A stretch of DNA of 64,000 nucleotides from Dissulfuribacter thermophilus (GTDB lineage: Bacteria; Desulfobacterota; Dissulfuribacteria; Dissulfuribacterales; Dissulfuribacteraceae). Every line of letters starts with the position of its first letter. Within the stretch, counting starts at the first letter, position 1. Below, one piece after another: positions 55,457-63,963 of the stretch. Under the pieces are notes generated by a model. The model worked only from the letters and a program-made list of their open reading frames with translations, was not told the origin of the DNA and did not search any database. The stretch lies in contig NZ_MAGO01000004.1 in the NCBI RefSeq assembly GCF_001687335.1, forward strand, positions 1 to 64,000, in the 5' to 3' direction. The position numbers were made by a program, and so were the translations under genes.

Positions 55457-56518
55457 TTAACCCTCTTTATTTCCCCTTTTTCCCTGTTTCTTCTTTTTTG
55501 ATCTTTTTTTACTGCCACCTTTGTCTTTCTTAGAAGAACTCCTTGCCCTGTGTTTCCTAGAACCCCTTTTAGCCTGTCCGTGACCGGCATTTTTCGAACC
55601 GCTATCTCTCTTGGATCCTCTGGAGTCCTTGACTTCCTGCTCCTCTTTCATAGGAGTCATTGGGGTTTGTTCTTCCTCTTCAGGTGGCAAATCTTCATGA
55701 GACGCTACGAGGACAAGCTCTGTCTCCACCTCTCCATCCTCTCCTACAGGCAGTTCCGCTTCTTCTCCATCTGGCAGAAGAACTGTCACAGTACCCTTTA
55801 GCACATTTTGCCTGATGACCTTGGCCTCGCCTGTCTTCAATTCAATAGACTTTCCAAGAGATGGAAGTTCTGCCTGCAGATCCTTGTAGGTCTCATACTC
55901 AAAGGTGAGGCAGCATAGAAGCCTTCCGCAGATGCCCGATATCTTGTTGGGATTCAGGGGAAGGTTCTGAGCCTTGGCCATCTTTATGGATACTGGGGCA
56001 AATTCCTTGATAAAGGTTGCGCAGCAGACCTCTCTACCGCAACAACCGATTCCGCCCACCATCTTGGCCTCGTGCCTCACGCCTATTTGACGCATCTCAA
56101 CCCGAGTCTTCAGACCCCTTACAAGGTCCTTGACGAGTTCTCTAAAGTCCACACGATTTTCTGCGAAGTAATAAAAAGTGATCTTCTTTCCGTCGAATTG
56201 GCGCTCTACCCTGACGAGCTTCATGGCAAGCCCATAGTGGCGCGCCCTTTCATCGCAGAACTTCCAGGCCTGTTTCTCTCTTTCAAGATTGTCAAAATAG
56301 CTTTCTATTTCCTCTGTGCTAGCCAATCTCTCAATTGGAGGAGGAAAATTTTGAGGGGGTAGATCTACCTCGATGGGTCTCTCAATCACTTGTCCGACCT
56401 CGAGCCCGTGCTCTTGAGGTACTACCACCCATTCGCCTTCATCAAGATCGAGGTCTTTTACAAGAAAATGTTCAGGTGGCCTATAAGGCCTTATGCTAAC
56501 TCGTACGATCTTTGCCAT
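55457..56518 (-). CDS. ricT: PSP1-domain protein RicT (YaaT family)
   Basis: 353 residues from MAKIVRVSIRPY. The PSP1 core has YYFAENRVDFRELVKDLV and the cysteine set GGIGCCGREVCCATF and KISGICGRLLCCLTFEYE. These bind an iron-sulfur cluster in the Bacillus Ric (YaaT-YlbF-YmcA) complex that controls RNase Y. The last 80 residues are an extremely Lys/Arg/Ser/Gly-rich tail, probably disordered and RNA-binding. The holB-ricT-metG order is widely conserved. It overlaps the holB end by 23 bases. Confidence 0.9.
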   Translation of the reverse strand: MAKIVRVSIRPYRPPEHFLVKDLDLDEGEWVVVPQEHGLEVGQVIERPIEVDLPPQNFPPPIERLASTEEIESYFDNLEREKQAWKFCDERARHYGLAMKLVRVERQFDGKKITFYYFAENRVDFRELVKDLVRGLKTRVEMRQIGVRHEAKMVGGIGCCGREVCCATFIKEFAPVSIKMAKAQNLPLNPNKISGICGRLLCCLTFEYETYKDLQAELPSLGKSIELKTGEAKVIRQNVLKGTVTVLLPDGEEAELPVGEDGEVETELVLVASHEDLPPEEEEQTPMTPMKEEQEVKDSRGSKRDSGSKNAGHGQAKRGSRKHRARSSSKKDKGGSKKRSKKKKQGKRGNKEG

Positions 56519-57488
56519 GTTCACCAAACCAAAACAGTATTGCAAAATTGCCAGCGTATTCGAGATTTATACCACGTCTTGCCATGTTTTCTAGTTCTGA
56601 AAGCTGAAATGAATATTGACAGAGGTCTGACTCATGAAACTTTCCTGACAATTCAATGAGAAAATCCTTGTATTCATTATTGATTAAAAGATTATCCAGC
56701 TCAGCATCGTTTCCCACTGTCTTAATCAGGAGCAAATCCCTTGCGAGGACCTTTAAACACAACAAGAGTTCAAAAAAATCCTGGCGTTCCTGTGCGGAAT
56801 CCTTGGATAATTGAAAGGCATTGGAAATAGCCGCTGCTTCTTTTCCCCTCTCATAATAGAGGGAAAGAATTTCAAAAATCCTATTCCTTTTTTCTATTAT
56901 CTTACTGGATTCATTGTCCTCGATTCCATTTACTGTCACTTCATTGACGTACAACTCGAATCGGCTCAACTCCGTAGGGGCCTCAACAGCATAGGGGGAA
57001 ATACGCTCAACGCCTACACTCAAGCGCTGGCATCTAGAGACAATCGTTGGCAATAGCTGATCTATGGAGCCCACTGTGAGGAAAAAAATATTATTTGAAG
57101 GGGGTTCCTCCAGGGTCTTTAATAGGGTATTTGCTGCGTCTGAGTTCATTTTCTGGGCCTCTTGGATAATTATGCACCGCACTTGCCCCTCAAGAGGTGG
57201 GTATTTAAGTCCGGAGACTAGGTCTTTAATCTGATCGATCCTTATGAGATCCTTCACAGGTTCAATTAAAATAAGATCGGGATGGACCCTAGCAAGCACC
57301 TTTTTACAAGAAATACACTCTCCACACGGAGCAGATGTATCTGTGTGCCTTGCCATACACAATAAGAGCATGGAGAGCCTTTCGGCCTCTTGAATCCTTT
57401 GTGCAGGGCTACTGCCTTCAAGTATATAGGCATGTGAGGTCCTCTCGGATTCGAGTATTCTGGAAAATACCTCCACCAGGTCCTTCAT
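56496..57488 (-). CDS. holB: DNA polymerase III delta' subunit
   Basis: 330 residues of the clamp-loader family: SHAYILEGSSPAQRIQEAER, the zinc-binding CGECISCKKVLARVHPDL, and the conserved MNSDAANTLLKTLEEPPSNN followed by LPTIVSRCQRL. The Walker A lysine is absent, as expected for the non-ATP-binding delta' subunit. The start overlaps the end of the HD-domain gene (ATGA). Confidence 0.92.
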   Translation of the reverse strand: MKDLVEVFSRILESERTSHAYILEGSSPAQRIQEAERLSMLLLCMARHTDTSAPCGECISCKKVLARVHPDLILIEPVKDLIRIDQIKDLVSGLKYPPLEGQVRCIIIQEAQKMNSDAANTLLKTLEEPPSNNIFFLTVGSIDQLLPTIVSRCQRLSVGVERISPYAVEAPTELSRFELYVNEVTVNGIEDNESSKIIEKRNRIFEILSLYYERGKEAAAISNAFQLSKDSAQERQDFFELLLCLKVLARDLLLIKTVGNDAELDNLLINNEYKDFLIELSGKFHESDLCQYSFQLSELENMARRGINLEYAGNFAILFWFGEHGKDRTS

Positions 57489-58558
57489 TTTTCCCAAAGA
57501 CCCTTCTGTCCTATATCCTGTGCCTTGAAATCGTGCTCTCTTACGTCAGATTGCCCTCTAAAAAGTCCATCTAGCAGATCTTCCCTAATACCTGGGAGGA
57601 AAAAGGAGCGCTCAAGTAGACTCTGATATTTTGTCCAGTTATAATCATCAGTTGGATTTTCTTCTTTTAACCCTTGAAGGAAGTTCAGCTTGGCATCAAG
57701 ATCATCAATCAAGTGCAATACCAAGGCCTCTTCAGTCATAGGTAGCACCGGACTGCCAAACTCCTTGTGACCATGGTGACTGAGGATCATATGTAAAAGG
57801 AGTTTTGCCTTTTGTCCTTCTTTGTCCATACAGGTCAATGCCAAAAATCTCTCTATGATGTTCGTGCCAATTACCAGGTGTCCTAAAAGTCTGCCCTTGT
57901 CCGTATAATCTATTGGAGGGGCGTCGTAAGAAAATTCCTCTATCTTTCCAATGTCATGGAGCAGTGCTCCACAAAGGAGTAGATCTGAATCCAACCAGGG
58001 ATAATACCTGGCGATCATCTTTGCCAGTTTTGCTACGGACAGAGTATGCTCCAAAAGGCCACCAATATAGGCATGATGCATCCTTTTTGCCGCAGGAGCG
58101 CGCTTGAATTCATCCTGAATTGTCTTGTCTGCAAATATGGCCTTGAGCAGGTTATTTAGTTCTCTGTCCTTTATTGATTTGAGGATGCGTCTAAACTCAT
58201 CCCACATGGCATCTATGGAAAATTTTGTATGAGGTAGGAAGTCTTTGATATCAATGAGACTTTTGTCCAGGCTCTTTACCGACAATACACGAAGTTGAAT
58301 CTGGGCTTTAAAGGCCTGAGAAACCCCCTTAATAAAAATATAATCTCCTGTATCAAATGAATTAAAGGCAGCCACTGCCCCATCCCAAATCCTGGCTGCA
58401 ATCCGCCCAGTCTTGTCTGAAAGGCTCATTGCCACATAGGGATCACCATTTTTGGTCTCGAGGAGGGATTTTTCTTCTACAAGGAAGACCCCTTGGACCT
58501 CCTGGTTTGCATCCTTTATATCAGAAACATAACTACCCTTTTTTATTTGAGAATTCAT
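57485..58558 (-). CDS. YhaM-type 3'-5' exoribonuclease (OB fold plus HD domain)
   Basis: 357 residues: an N-terminal OB-fold (DKTGRIAARIWDGAVAAFNS) and a metal-binding HD domain (GGLLEHTLSVAKLAKMIAR, LLLCGALLHDIGKIEEF, LLLHMILSHHG, LHLIDDLDAKL). This order is that of YhaM/CBF1 nucleases, which degrade single-stranded RNA or DNA from the 3' end. It overlaps holB by four bases and lies 91 bp after nadE. Confidence 0.88.
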   Translation of the reverse strand: MNSQIKKGSYVSDIKDANQEVQGVFLVEEKSLLETKNGDPYVAMSLSDKTGRIAARIWDGAVAAFNSFDTGDYIFIKGVSQAFKAQIQLRVLSVKSLDKSLIDIKDFLPHTKFSIDAMWDEFRRILKSIKDRELNNLLKAIFADKTIQDEFKRAPAAKRMHHAYIGGLLEHTLSVAKLAKMIARYYPWLDSDLLLCGALLHDIGKIEEFSYDAPPIDYTDKGRLLGHLVIGTNIIERFLALTCMDKEGQKAKLLLHMILSHHGHKEFGSPVLPMTEEALVLHLIDDLDAKLNFLQGLKEENPTDDYNWTKYQSLLERSFFLPGIREDLLDGLFRGQSDVREHDFKAQDIGQKGLWEK

Positions 58559-58649
58559 ATTTCTTCAGTCCTAGTGTCTTTTGTAGACGAAATACAGTCT
58601 ATAGCCCTCTAAACCTTCAATCTTAAGCCTTTAAACGTATCCCTTGTGG

Positions 58650-60293
58650 TCAATCACCAACTTCAAATCCATGACACACAGGCCACCGTCTTCCACAGCA
58701 AAGGGCCTTACTGGTTATCCTTGGGCCCATGGGGGCCTGGCGCCTTTTGTATTCACTTTTAATTATCATTCTAACTATCCGTTCTACCACTTCTCTGGTG
58801 AACCCCATATTCACAATCTCTTCAACTGTCATACCATCCTCGATGTAGGCCTTGAGGACCTTGTCTAGCAAACTATAGGGAGGAAGGTCATCTTCATCTC
58901 TCTGTCCAGGTCGAAGTTCGGCTGTAGGCGGCTTTTCAATGACCCTTTTGGGAATGATCTCCTTTTCCCTATTTATAAATTCTGCAATTTCATAGACCAG
59001 GCTCTTTGGGCAGTCTGAGATAAGGGAAAAACCTCCACTCAGGTCCCCATAAAGGGTACAGTAGCCAACTGCAAGCTCGGACTTATTGCCTGTACTCAAT
59101 ACCAAGTGACCGAACTTGTTCGATATTGCCATGAGGATATTTCCCCTGATCCTGGCCTGTAAATTCTCCTCTGTGACATTCCATGGGGCATCCTTAAAGA
59201 TGGGACCGAGACTCCCTATATAGGCATCAAACATCTCTTTAATGGGCACGATGTGGGTCTTTATGCCCAAATTTTTTGCAAGCGCTAGGGCATCTTCAAT
59301 ACTTTCTTGCGACGTAAACTCCGAAGGCATGAGTACGCCCAGGACCCTATCAGGACCTAGGGCTGATTGGGCAATCGATGCAGTGAGGCTAGAGTCAATA
59401 CCTCCGCTAAGCCCTACTACGACCTCTTTAAAACCACATCTATCCATATAGTCTACCAAGGCCATTTTGAGGGCGTAAAAGGCCTGTTCTGGATGGCTAG
59501 TGGAAATTGCATGGACTGGCCCCACCTTGGCATCTAGGTCTACTATGGCTAGACCTTCTTCAAAGGCTGGCAATTGGCTGAAAACATGACCATTTTCATC
59601 CATTACAAAACTTGCCCCATCAAATACCAGACAATCCTGTCCCCCCACTGAATTACAGTAAACTAAAGGCGTATTTGACTTGGTGACAATAGAGTTTGCG
59701 ATACGGATACGTTGCTCAAATTTCCCTAGGTGAAACGGTGATGCACTGACGTTTATCAATACATCTATTCCCTGCTCCACCAGGTCACTAACTGGATCCT
59801 CACTGTATCTACACTCTGGGCAAAGTTCCTGATTAGTCCAAATGTCCTCACACACTGTAAGGCCAAATCGAAGCCCATTAAACTCTACTGGGCTAGAACA
59901 TGATCCTGGTTCAAAGTAGCGGGTCTCGTCAAATATATCATAGGCTGGAAGGAGACGCTTGTGCGTAGTGTGTAAGACCTTTCCATTGGCAAGCAGGCTA
60001 ACTGAGCTAAAGAGGGGCTTTCCTGTACTTGAAATATTTTCAGAAAAATGGCCAAGTATCAAACCGACTTCATTTACATTATTCACCAATCGCTCAAATA
60101 CTCTTTCTTGTGCCTCTATGAATTCCCGCCTTTCAAGGAGATCCTGTGGCGGATAGCCACTAAGTGCAAGTTCAGGAAAGACGATTAGATCAACTCCCTT
60201 TTTTTGAGCATATCGATATTGGGAAAGGATCTTTTCAAGATTCTTCTCAAAGGCTCCAATCCTATAATTTATCTGAGAAACTGCGATCTTCAC
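58650..60293 (-). CDS. nadE: Glutamine-dependent NAD+ synthetase
   Basis: 547 residues with both domains. The N-terminal nitrilase-type glutaminase has its Glu in VFPELALSGYPPQDL, Lys in TTHKRLLPAYDIFDE and Cys in GLTVCEDIW. The C-terminal synthetase has the ATP-pyrophosphatase loop VGLSGGIDSSLTASIA and later STGNKSELAVGYCTLYGD. It makes NAD from deamido-NAD and glutamine. The upstream side is the 642-bp repeat-bearing gap. Confidence 0.95.
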   Translation of the reverse strand: MKIAVSQINYRIGAFEKNLEKILSQYRYAQKKGVDLIVFPELALSGYPPQDLLERREFIEAQERVFERLVNNVNEVGLILGHFSENISSTGKPLFSSVSLLANGKVLHTTHKRLLPAYDIFDETRYFEPGSCSSPVEFNGLRFGLTVCEDIWTNQELCPECRYSEDPVSDLVEQGIDVLINVSASPFHLGKFEQRIRIANSIVTKSNTPLVYCNSVGGQDCLVFDGASFVMDENGHVFSQLPAFEEGLAIVDLDAKVGPVHAISTSHPEQAFYALKMALVDYMDRCGFKEVVVGLSGGIDSSLTASIAQSALGPDRVLGVLMPSEFTSQESIEDALALAKNLGIKTHIVPIKEMFDAYIGSLGPIFKDAPWNVTEENLQARIRGNILMAISNKFGHLVLSTGNKSELAVGYCTLYGDLSGGFSLISDCPKSLVYEIAEFINREKEIIPKRVIEKPPTAELRPGQRDEDDLPPYSLLDKVLKAYIEDGMTVEEIVNMGFTREVVERIVRMIIKSEYKRRQAPMGPRITSKALCCGRRWPVCHGFEVGD

Positions 60294-60378
60294 TGGATCA
60301 TATCCTCATTTCTTCTTTTTTATTTATTATTTGCTCTTTTTTCTATCTCCTAAACCCTGCGTGGCAAAAGGGAGTAAC

Positions 60379-60623
60379 AGGTAGAAGGCAGAAGGTAGAA
60401 GGAAGAAGCAAGCCCTGCCTGTACAAAAGCCCGATGCGCTCCCTTCTAGCTTCAACTCAAAACTTCCAAAGCTCTTTTCCTTCAACTCAACACTCAACAC
60501 TTAAAACTCAACACTTCTGAAATGCTCAAAACTCAAAACTCAAAACTTTTAAAGTCCTTTTCCTTCAACTCAACACTCAAAACTCAAAACTCAAAACTTT
60601 TAAAAGACTTCTCCCTTCTACCT
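60379..60623. mobile_element. Heptamer-rich dispersed repeat, copy 2
   Basis: Same ends (AGGTAGAAGG ... CCTTCTACCT), same orientation and nearly the same interior as the 21.35-kb copy, with indels in the CTCAAAA tract and an extra GGCAGAA unit at the left end. The right flank stays similar for about 55 bp more. The left 40 bases (60375-60414) reappear exactly reverse-complemented at 63924-63963. Confidence 0.62.
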
Positions 60624-60887
60624 AGTACCGCACATCCCTTTTTTCATCCACGAGGGTGACGAACCAGGTCGTCATGAAAGTTTAAGTATATATAAAACTT
60701 AAAATTATACATTATGAAAAGCCAGTGTAAATCTAAACAAAAGATCGAATACGTCCGCGCAAAAGTAGAGTCGTCATCCTAGGTTAGGGAGCTCACAGAG
60801 TCACAGAAGATGTAGGACAAAAGGGACGCATAGGCACTAAGCTGCTCACCCTCCTGGAAACGAACAAGATTTGTAAAACTCGTAGCC

Positions 60888-60913
60888 CCTTTGGGGCTCC
60901 AAAGGTGTTTTTT
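60888..60913 (+). terminator. Plus-strand intrinsic terminator with no plus-strand gene upstream
   Basis: CCTTTGG-GGCT-CCAAAGG followed by TGTTTTTT is a textbook terminator. An overlapping AGCCCC-TTT-GGGGCT palindrome could serve hpt on the minus strand, but its tail (ACGAGTTTTA) is poor. Since all genes to the left are on the minus strand, it may end a short non-coding transcript from within the gap. Confidence 0.6.
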
Positions 60914-60935
60914 AACTGAGAGATCCCAAACCTAT

Positions 60936-61502
60936 TTATCTATCGGATGGTGTGTATGCCTTGGGCTCATAAGATGGATTTAGGTGAAAGATTCCTGGAA
61001 GATTTCTATATTGTTCATTGTAGTCTAGACCGTATCCGACCAGAAAGCCCCTTGGGACATCAAATCCCACATAGTCAACGTCAACCTCCACCTTCCGCCT
61101 CTCCCTTTTATCTATGAGGCAGCATACCTTTACTGACAAAGGCCCCTTGAGTGCGAGGACGTCCTTTAAATATTTTAAGGTGTATCCTGTATCCACGATA
61201 TCCTCTACCACAAGGACGTGTTTGCCTCCGATATCAAGCTCTATGTCCTTAGAAAAGGTAATCCTGCCCGATGAATCCGTACCGCTCCCATAGCTCGAAA
61301 GCCTCACGAAATCGATCTTTACAGGCATATTTAGGGCTCTGGCAAGATCAGCCAGGAAAATAAAGGCCCCTTTCAAAATGCCTATCAAAATGAGTTCTTG
61401 CCCACTGTAATCACGATTTATTTGATCGGCTAACGCCTTAATTTTATTGTCAATCTCATCCTTCGAGATTATCTCTATGAGTTCATCTCGCGTCTCAGAC
61501 AT
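60936..61502 (-). CDS. hpt: Hypoxanthine(-guanine) phosphoribosyltransferase
   Basis: 188 residues: IGILKGAFIFLADLARAL, DFVRLSSYGSGTDSSG, the PRPP-binding VLVVEDIVDTGYTLKYL and VDYVGFDVPRGFLVGYGLDY. It salvages purine bases to nucleotides in the cytoplasm. Divergent from the FmdB-like gene, with a 113-bp gap between. Confidence 0.95.
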   Translation of the reverse strand: MSETRDELIEIISKDEIDNKIKALADQINRDYSGQELILIGILKGAFIFLADLARALNMPVKIDFVRLSSYGSGTDSSGRITFSKDIELDIGGKHVLVVEDIVDTGYTLKYLKDVLALKGPLSVKVCCLIDKRERRKVEVDVDYVGFDVPRGFLVGYGLDYNEQYRNLPGIFHLNPSYEPKAYTPSDR

Positions 61503-61615
61503 GACTAATCTCCAATTTTGTGATATTTAAGCCTGTACTCCTTGACATGAAGTACTTTGATATTAATTTCATTTGTTATAAAGCTAAACACTTTATTTGA
61601 CAAGGAGGAAGTAAT

Positions 61616-61828
61616 ATGCCCATATATGAATTTGTGTGTAATAATTGTAAAAAAACCTTTGAAAAATTTGTAATGTCTCACAGAGACATAAGAGAAATCA
61701 GTTGTCCAAAATGTGGCTCTAACGAGGTCCAAAAGCTCCTCTCCAACTTCAGCTGCGGCTGTGGATCCAGTTCTTTTGGAACCCTCGGAGCAGGATGTGG
61801 TAATACCTCATCCACACGTTTTGGGTGA
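61616..61828 (+). CDS. FmdB-family zinc-ribbon protein
   Basis: 70 residues: MPIYEFVCNNCKKTFEKF, then CPKCGSNEVQKLLSNFSCGC and a Gly/Ser/Cys tail. Two CxxC pairs form a zinc ribbon of the FmdB putative-regulator family, whose role is unknown. AAGGAGG lies nine bases before the ATG. A GC-rich terminator follows. Confidence 0.9.
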   Translation: MPIYEFVCNNCKKTFEKFVMSHRDIREISCPKCGSNEVQKLLSNFSCGCGSSSFGTLGAGCGNTSSTRFG

Positions 61829-61841
61829 GCATAGTCCAATA

Positions 61842-61868
61842 AGCCCGGGCGTTGCCCGGGCCTATCTT
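61842..61868 (+). terminator. Hairpin terminator after the FmdB-like gene
   Basis: GCCCGGGC-GTT-GCCCGGGC is a perfect 8-bp GC-only stem, followed by CTATCTTT. It lies 14 bases after the stop codon and 24 bases before the SufC-like start. Confidence 0.6.
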
Positions 61869-61891
61869 TCAAAACAACGGGAGATACATAA

Positions 61892-62623
61892 ATGCTTCAA
61901 ATAGAAGATCTTTGGGTAGAGGTTCAGGGCAAAGAGGTACTAAAAGGCATCAATTTGCACATAGGCAAGGGAGAAACCCATTGTCTTTTTGGCAAAAATG
62001 GTTCAGGGAAAACCACCCTCCTAATGACCATCATGGGTTTTTCTGGTTACAAGGTACGCCACGGGAAAATCATATTTAAGGGGGTAGACATCACCCATCT
62101 TCCCATAAATGAAAGGGCAAAATTGGGAATTGGAATCTCATTTCAGCGCCCCCCCACATTAAGGGGCGTAAAACTCAAAGACCTCCTTCAAATCTGCGGT
62201 GATGACAAGGGCCTTGGAAGAAGGCTAGCTGTTTCATACGGATTTGATCACTTCCTCGACAGAGATGTCAATCTTGGCTTTTCAGGTGGAGAGATAAAAA
62301 AATCAGAACTCCTGCAACTCCTTACCCAAAACCCTGACCTCACACTGTTGGATGAACCAGAGTCTGGGGTGGATATGGAAAATCTAGACGTAATTGGAAA
62401 TATGATTGGAAAACTCCTCCAAAAAGACATTCACAAGGGGAGAGAAAAATCTGGGCTCATCATCACCCACACTGGATTCATCTTGAACTATGTTACCGCA
62501 GATAAAGGGCATGTAATGTTGAATGGCCAAATATATTGCCAGGGAAACCCAGTAGAGATATTCCAGGGAATTCAAAAATACGGATATCAAGAGTGCATTA
62601 AGTGCATGCAATGTAATGTATAA
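61892..62623 (+). CDS. sufC: SufC-like Fe-S assembly ABC ATPase
   Basis: 243 residues: Walker A FGKNGSGKTTLLMTIMG, ISFQRPPTLRGVKLKDLL (the SufC-type Q-loop context), signature LGFSGGEIKKSELLQLL, and Walker B LTLLDEPESGVDMENLDV. No membrane partner is adjacent; a SufB/D-like protein follows after 10 bp. The pair is the minimal two-gene SUF-type iron-sulfur scaffold (SufBC/SmsCB) found in many anaerobes. The C terminus carries an unusual CIKCMQCNV cysteine cluster. Confidence 0.9.
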   Translation: MLQIEDLWVEVQGKEVLKGINLHIGKGETHCLFGKNGSGKTTLLMTIMGFSGYKVRHGKIIFKGVDITHLPINERAKLGIGISFQRPPTLRGVKLKDLLQICGDDKGLGRRLAVSYGFDHFLDRDVNLGFSGGEIKKSELLQLLTQNPDLTLLDEPESGVDMENLDVIGNMIGKLLQKDIHKGREKSGLIITHTGFILNYVTADKGHVMLNGQIYCQGNPVEIFQGIQKYGYQECIKCMQCNV

Positions 62624-62633
62624 AGGAGGAACC

Positions 62634-63797
62634 ATGGCCTCGAACGATAAGGAGCTTTTGGAAAAATTCATACCTGCCTCCGAGGTTGAAGGTATTAAAA
62701 GTGTTGAAGAACTCGAGGAAGAAGAGATAAAAAAACTCAAAGAAACTGGCTTTCAGCCCGACGAATCTGGGCGCATAGGGAGTTTCATACAGACAAACTG
62801 TAGCGTTGCCCACTGTGATTGTTCCGTGCCTGGAGTGGAGCTTTTACCAGTTACAGACGCATTAAAAAAGTATGATTGGCTCGAAGACTATTGGTGGAAG
62901 CTTGTATCCAAAGACAAGGACATTTTTACAGAAGAGACAGATCAGCACCTAGATAACGGCTATTTCATTAGGGCAAAGGCCGGAGAAAAGGTTGTATATC
63001 CGCTACAAACCTGCCTTTACATCCGTAGCGATAATGTTGCCCAAAGGGTGCACAACATCATAATCGCAGAAGAAGGCTCAGAACTCCACGTAATCACTGG
63101 CTGTGCCACACACCCTCACCTCACTTCAGGTCTTCATATAGGAATAAGTGAGTTTTTCGTCAAAAAAGGGGCCAAGCTCATATTTACCATGATCCATAAC
63201 TGGGGTGAAAATGTATATGTAAGGCCGAGAACTGGCGTGGAGGTGGAAGAAGGCGGCCTATTTATGTCTAACTACATATCGCTCAAGGGAGTCAAATCTA
63301 TCCAGACATACCCAGTTGCCACTTTGAAGGGGAAAGGCGCAGTTGCAAGATTTAATTCTGTGGTTGTCGCCCCCCAAGACTCCCTACTGGACATAGGCTC
63401 CAAGGTAATACTCGAGGCCCCAGAGACCAAGGCAGAGATCATATCCCGCACAGTGTCTAATGGAGGCACTGTTATCGCCAGAGGCCATCTCGTTGGAAAG
63501 GCCAAAGGTGCAAAGGCCCACTTGGAATGTCAGGGCATGATACTCGCAGACAATGGAATTATTCACGCAATCCCAGAGCTCGAGGCCCATTTGGATGACG
63601 TAGACATGAGCCACGAGGCAGCAGTTGGAAAGATAGCGCAGGAAGAGATAGAATACCTGATGGCAAGGGGATTGTCTGAAGAAGAGGCAGTTGCCACTAT
63701 TGTCAGGGGCTTTCTCGATGTCAAGATCGAGGGCTTACCACCAGAGCTGGAAGAGGAACTCCAGCGTGCTGTTTCAGAGTGCCAGCATGGAATGTAG
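62634..63797 (+). CDS. sufB: SufB/SufD-like Fe-S scaffold protein
   Basis: 387 residues from the ATG behind AGGAGG. The SufBD core is a beta-helix: VYPLQTCLYIRSDNVAQRVH, IIAEEGSELHVITGCATHPH, FVKKGAKLIFTMIHNWGENV and RFNSVVVAPQDSLLDIGS, with the C-terminal ISHEAAVGKI-like segment (DMSHEAAVGKIAQEEIEYL). N-terminal cysteines (NCSVAHCDCSVPG) are an extra feature. It assembles iron-sulfur clusters with the upstream ATPase, which suits a locus full of cluster-containing enzymes. The symbol is approximate because the minimal system has one B/D protein. Confidence 0.88.
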   Translation: MASNDKELLEKFIPASEVEGIKSVEELEEEEIKKLKETGFQPDESGRIGSFIQTNCSVAHCDCSVPGVELLPVTDALKKYDWLEDYWWKLVSKDKDIFTEETDQHLDNGYFIRAKAGEKVVYPLQTCLYIRSDNVAQRVHNIIIAEEGSELHVITGCATHPHLTSGLHIGISEFFVKKGAKLIFTMIHNWGENVYVRPRTGVEVEEGGLFMSNYISLKGVKSIQTYPVATLKGKGAVARFNSVVVAPQDSLLDIGSKVILEAPETKAEIISRTVSNGGTVIARGHLVGKAKGAKAHLECQGMILADNGIIHAIPELEAHLDDVDMSHEAAVGKIAQEEIEYLMARGLSEEEAVATIVRGFLDVKIEGLPPELEEELQRAVSECQHGM

Positions 63798-63902
63798 ACC
63801 AGATTGTACCCTCTACATCCTGCATGACAAATTCGAAAAACACAAAATACTTGCTGTATCTTGGCAATACAGTTAAAAAGACGATCTTGCTTCTCTTTTA
63901 AT

Positions 63903-63963
63903 AAGGTAGAAGGTAGAAGGCACGGCTTGCTTCTTCCTTCTACCTTCTGCCTTCTACCTGTTA
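63903..63963. repeat. Inverted end fragment of the heptamer repeat (copy 3)
   Basis: Positions 63924-63963 are an exact reverse complement of the 40 bases at the left end of copy 2. The preceding AAGGTAGAAGGTAGAAGG can pair with it to form a long imperfect hairpin. It lies 106 bp after the sufB-like stop and could double as a terminator on either strand. Confidence 0.6.

Larger units (their letters stand above)
60294..60935. other. 642-bp intergenic region between hpt and nadE
   Basis: No gene. The left part is the second TIR-bounded heptamer repeat with its shared right flank (to about 60684). Then comes an A/T-rich tract with TATA-like runs (60685-60715), about 170 bp of unique, structured-looking sequence, and a strong plus-strand terminator hairpin at 60888-60913. 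Arms CGTCC (near 60750) and GGACG (near 60820) could close a folded RNA. Confidence 0.55.

Noticed and set aside
53497-55590. Longer metG start giving 697 residues
   Set aside because: The extra 45 residues translate the Lys/Arg-rich ricT tail in another frame; normal MetRS begins at the internal ATG one base after the ricT stop.
60740-60860. Cyclic dinucleotide (GEMM-type) riboswitch, because of GGGACGCATAGGC
   Set aside because: The required partner motif and GNRA-capped stem are not present, and no suitable downstream plus-strand gene follows.
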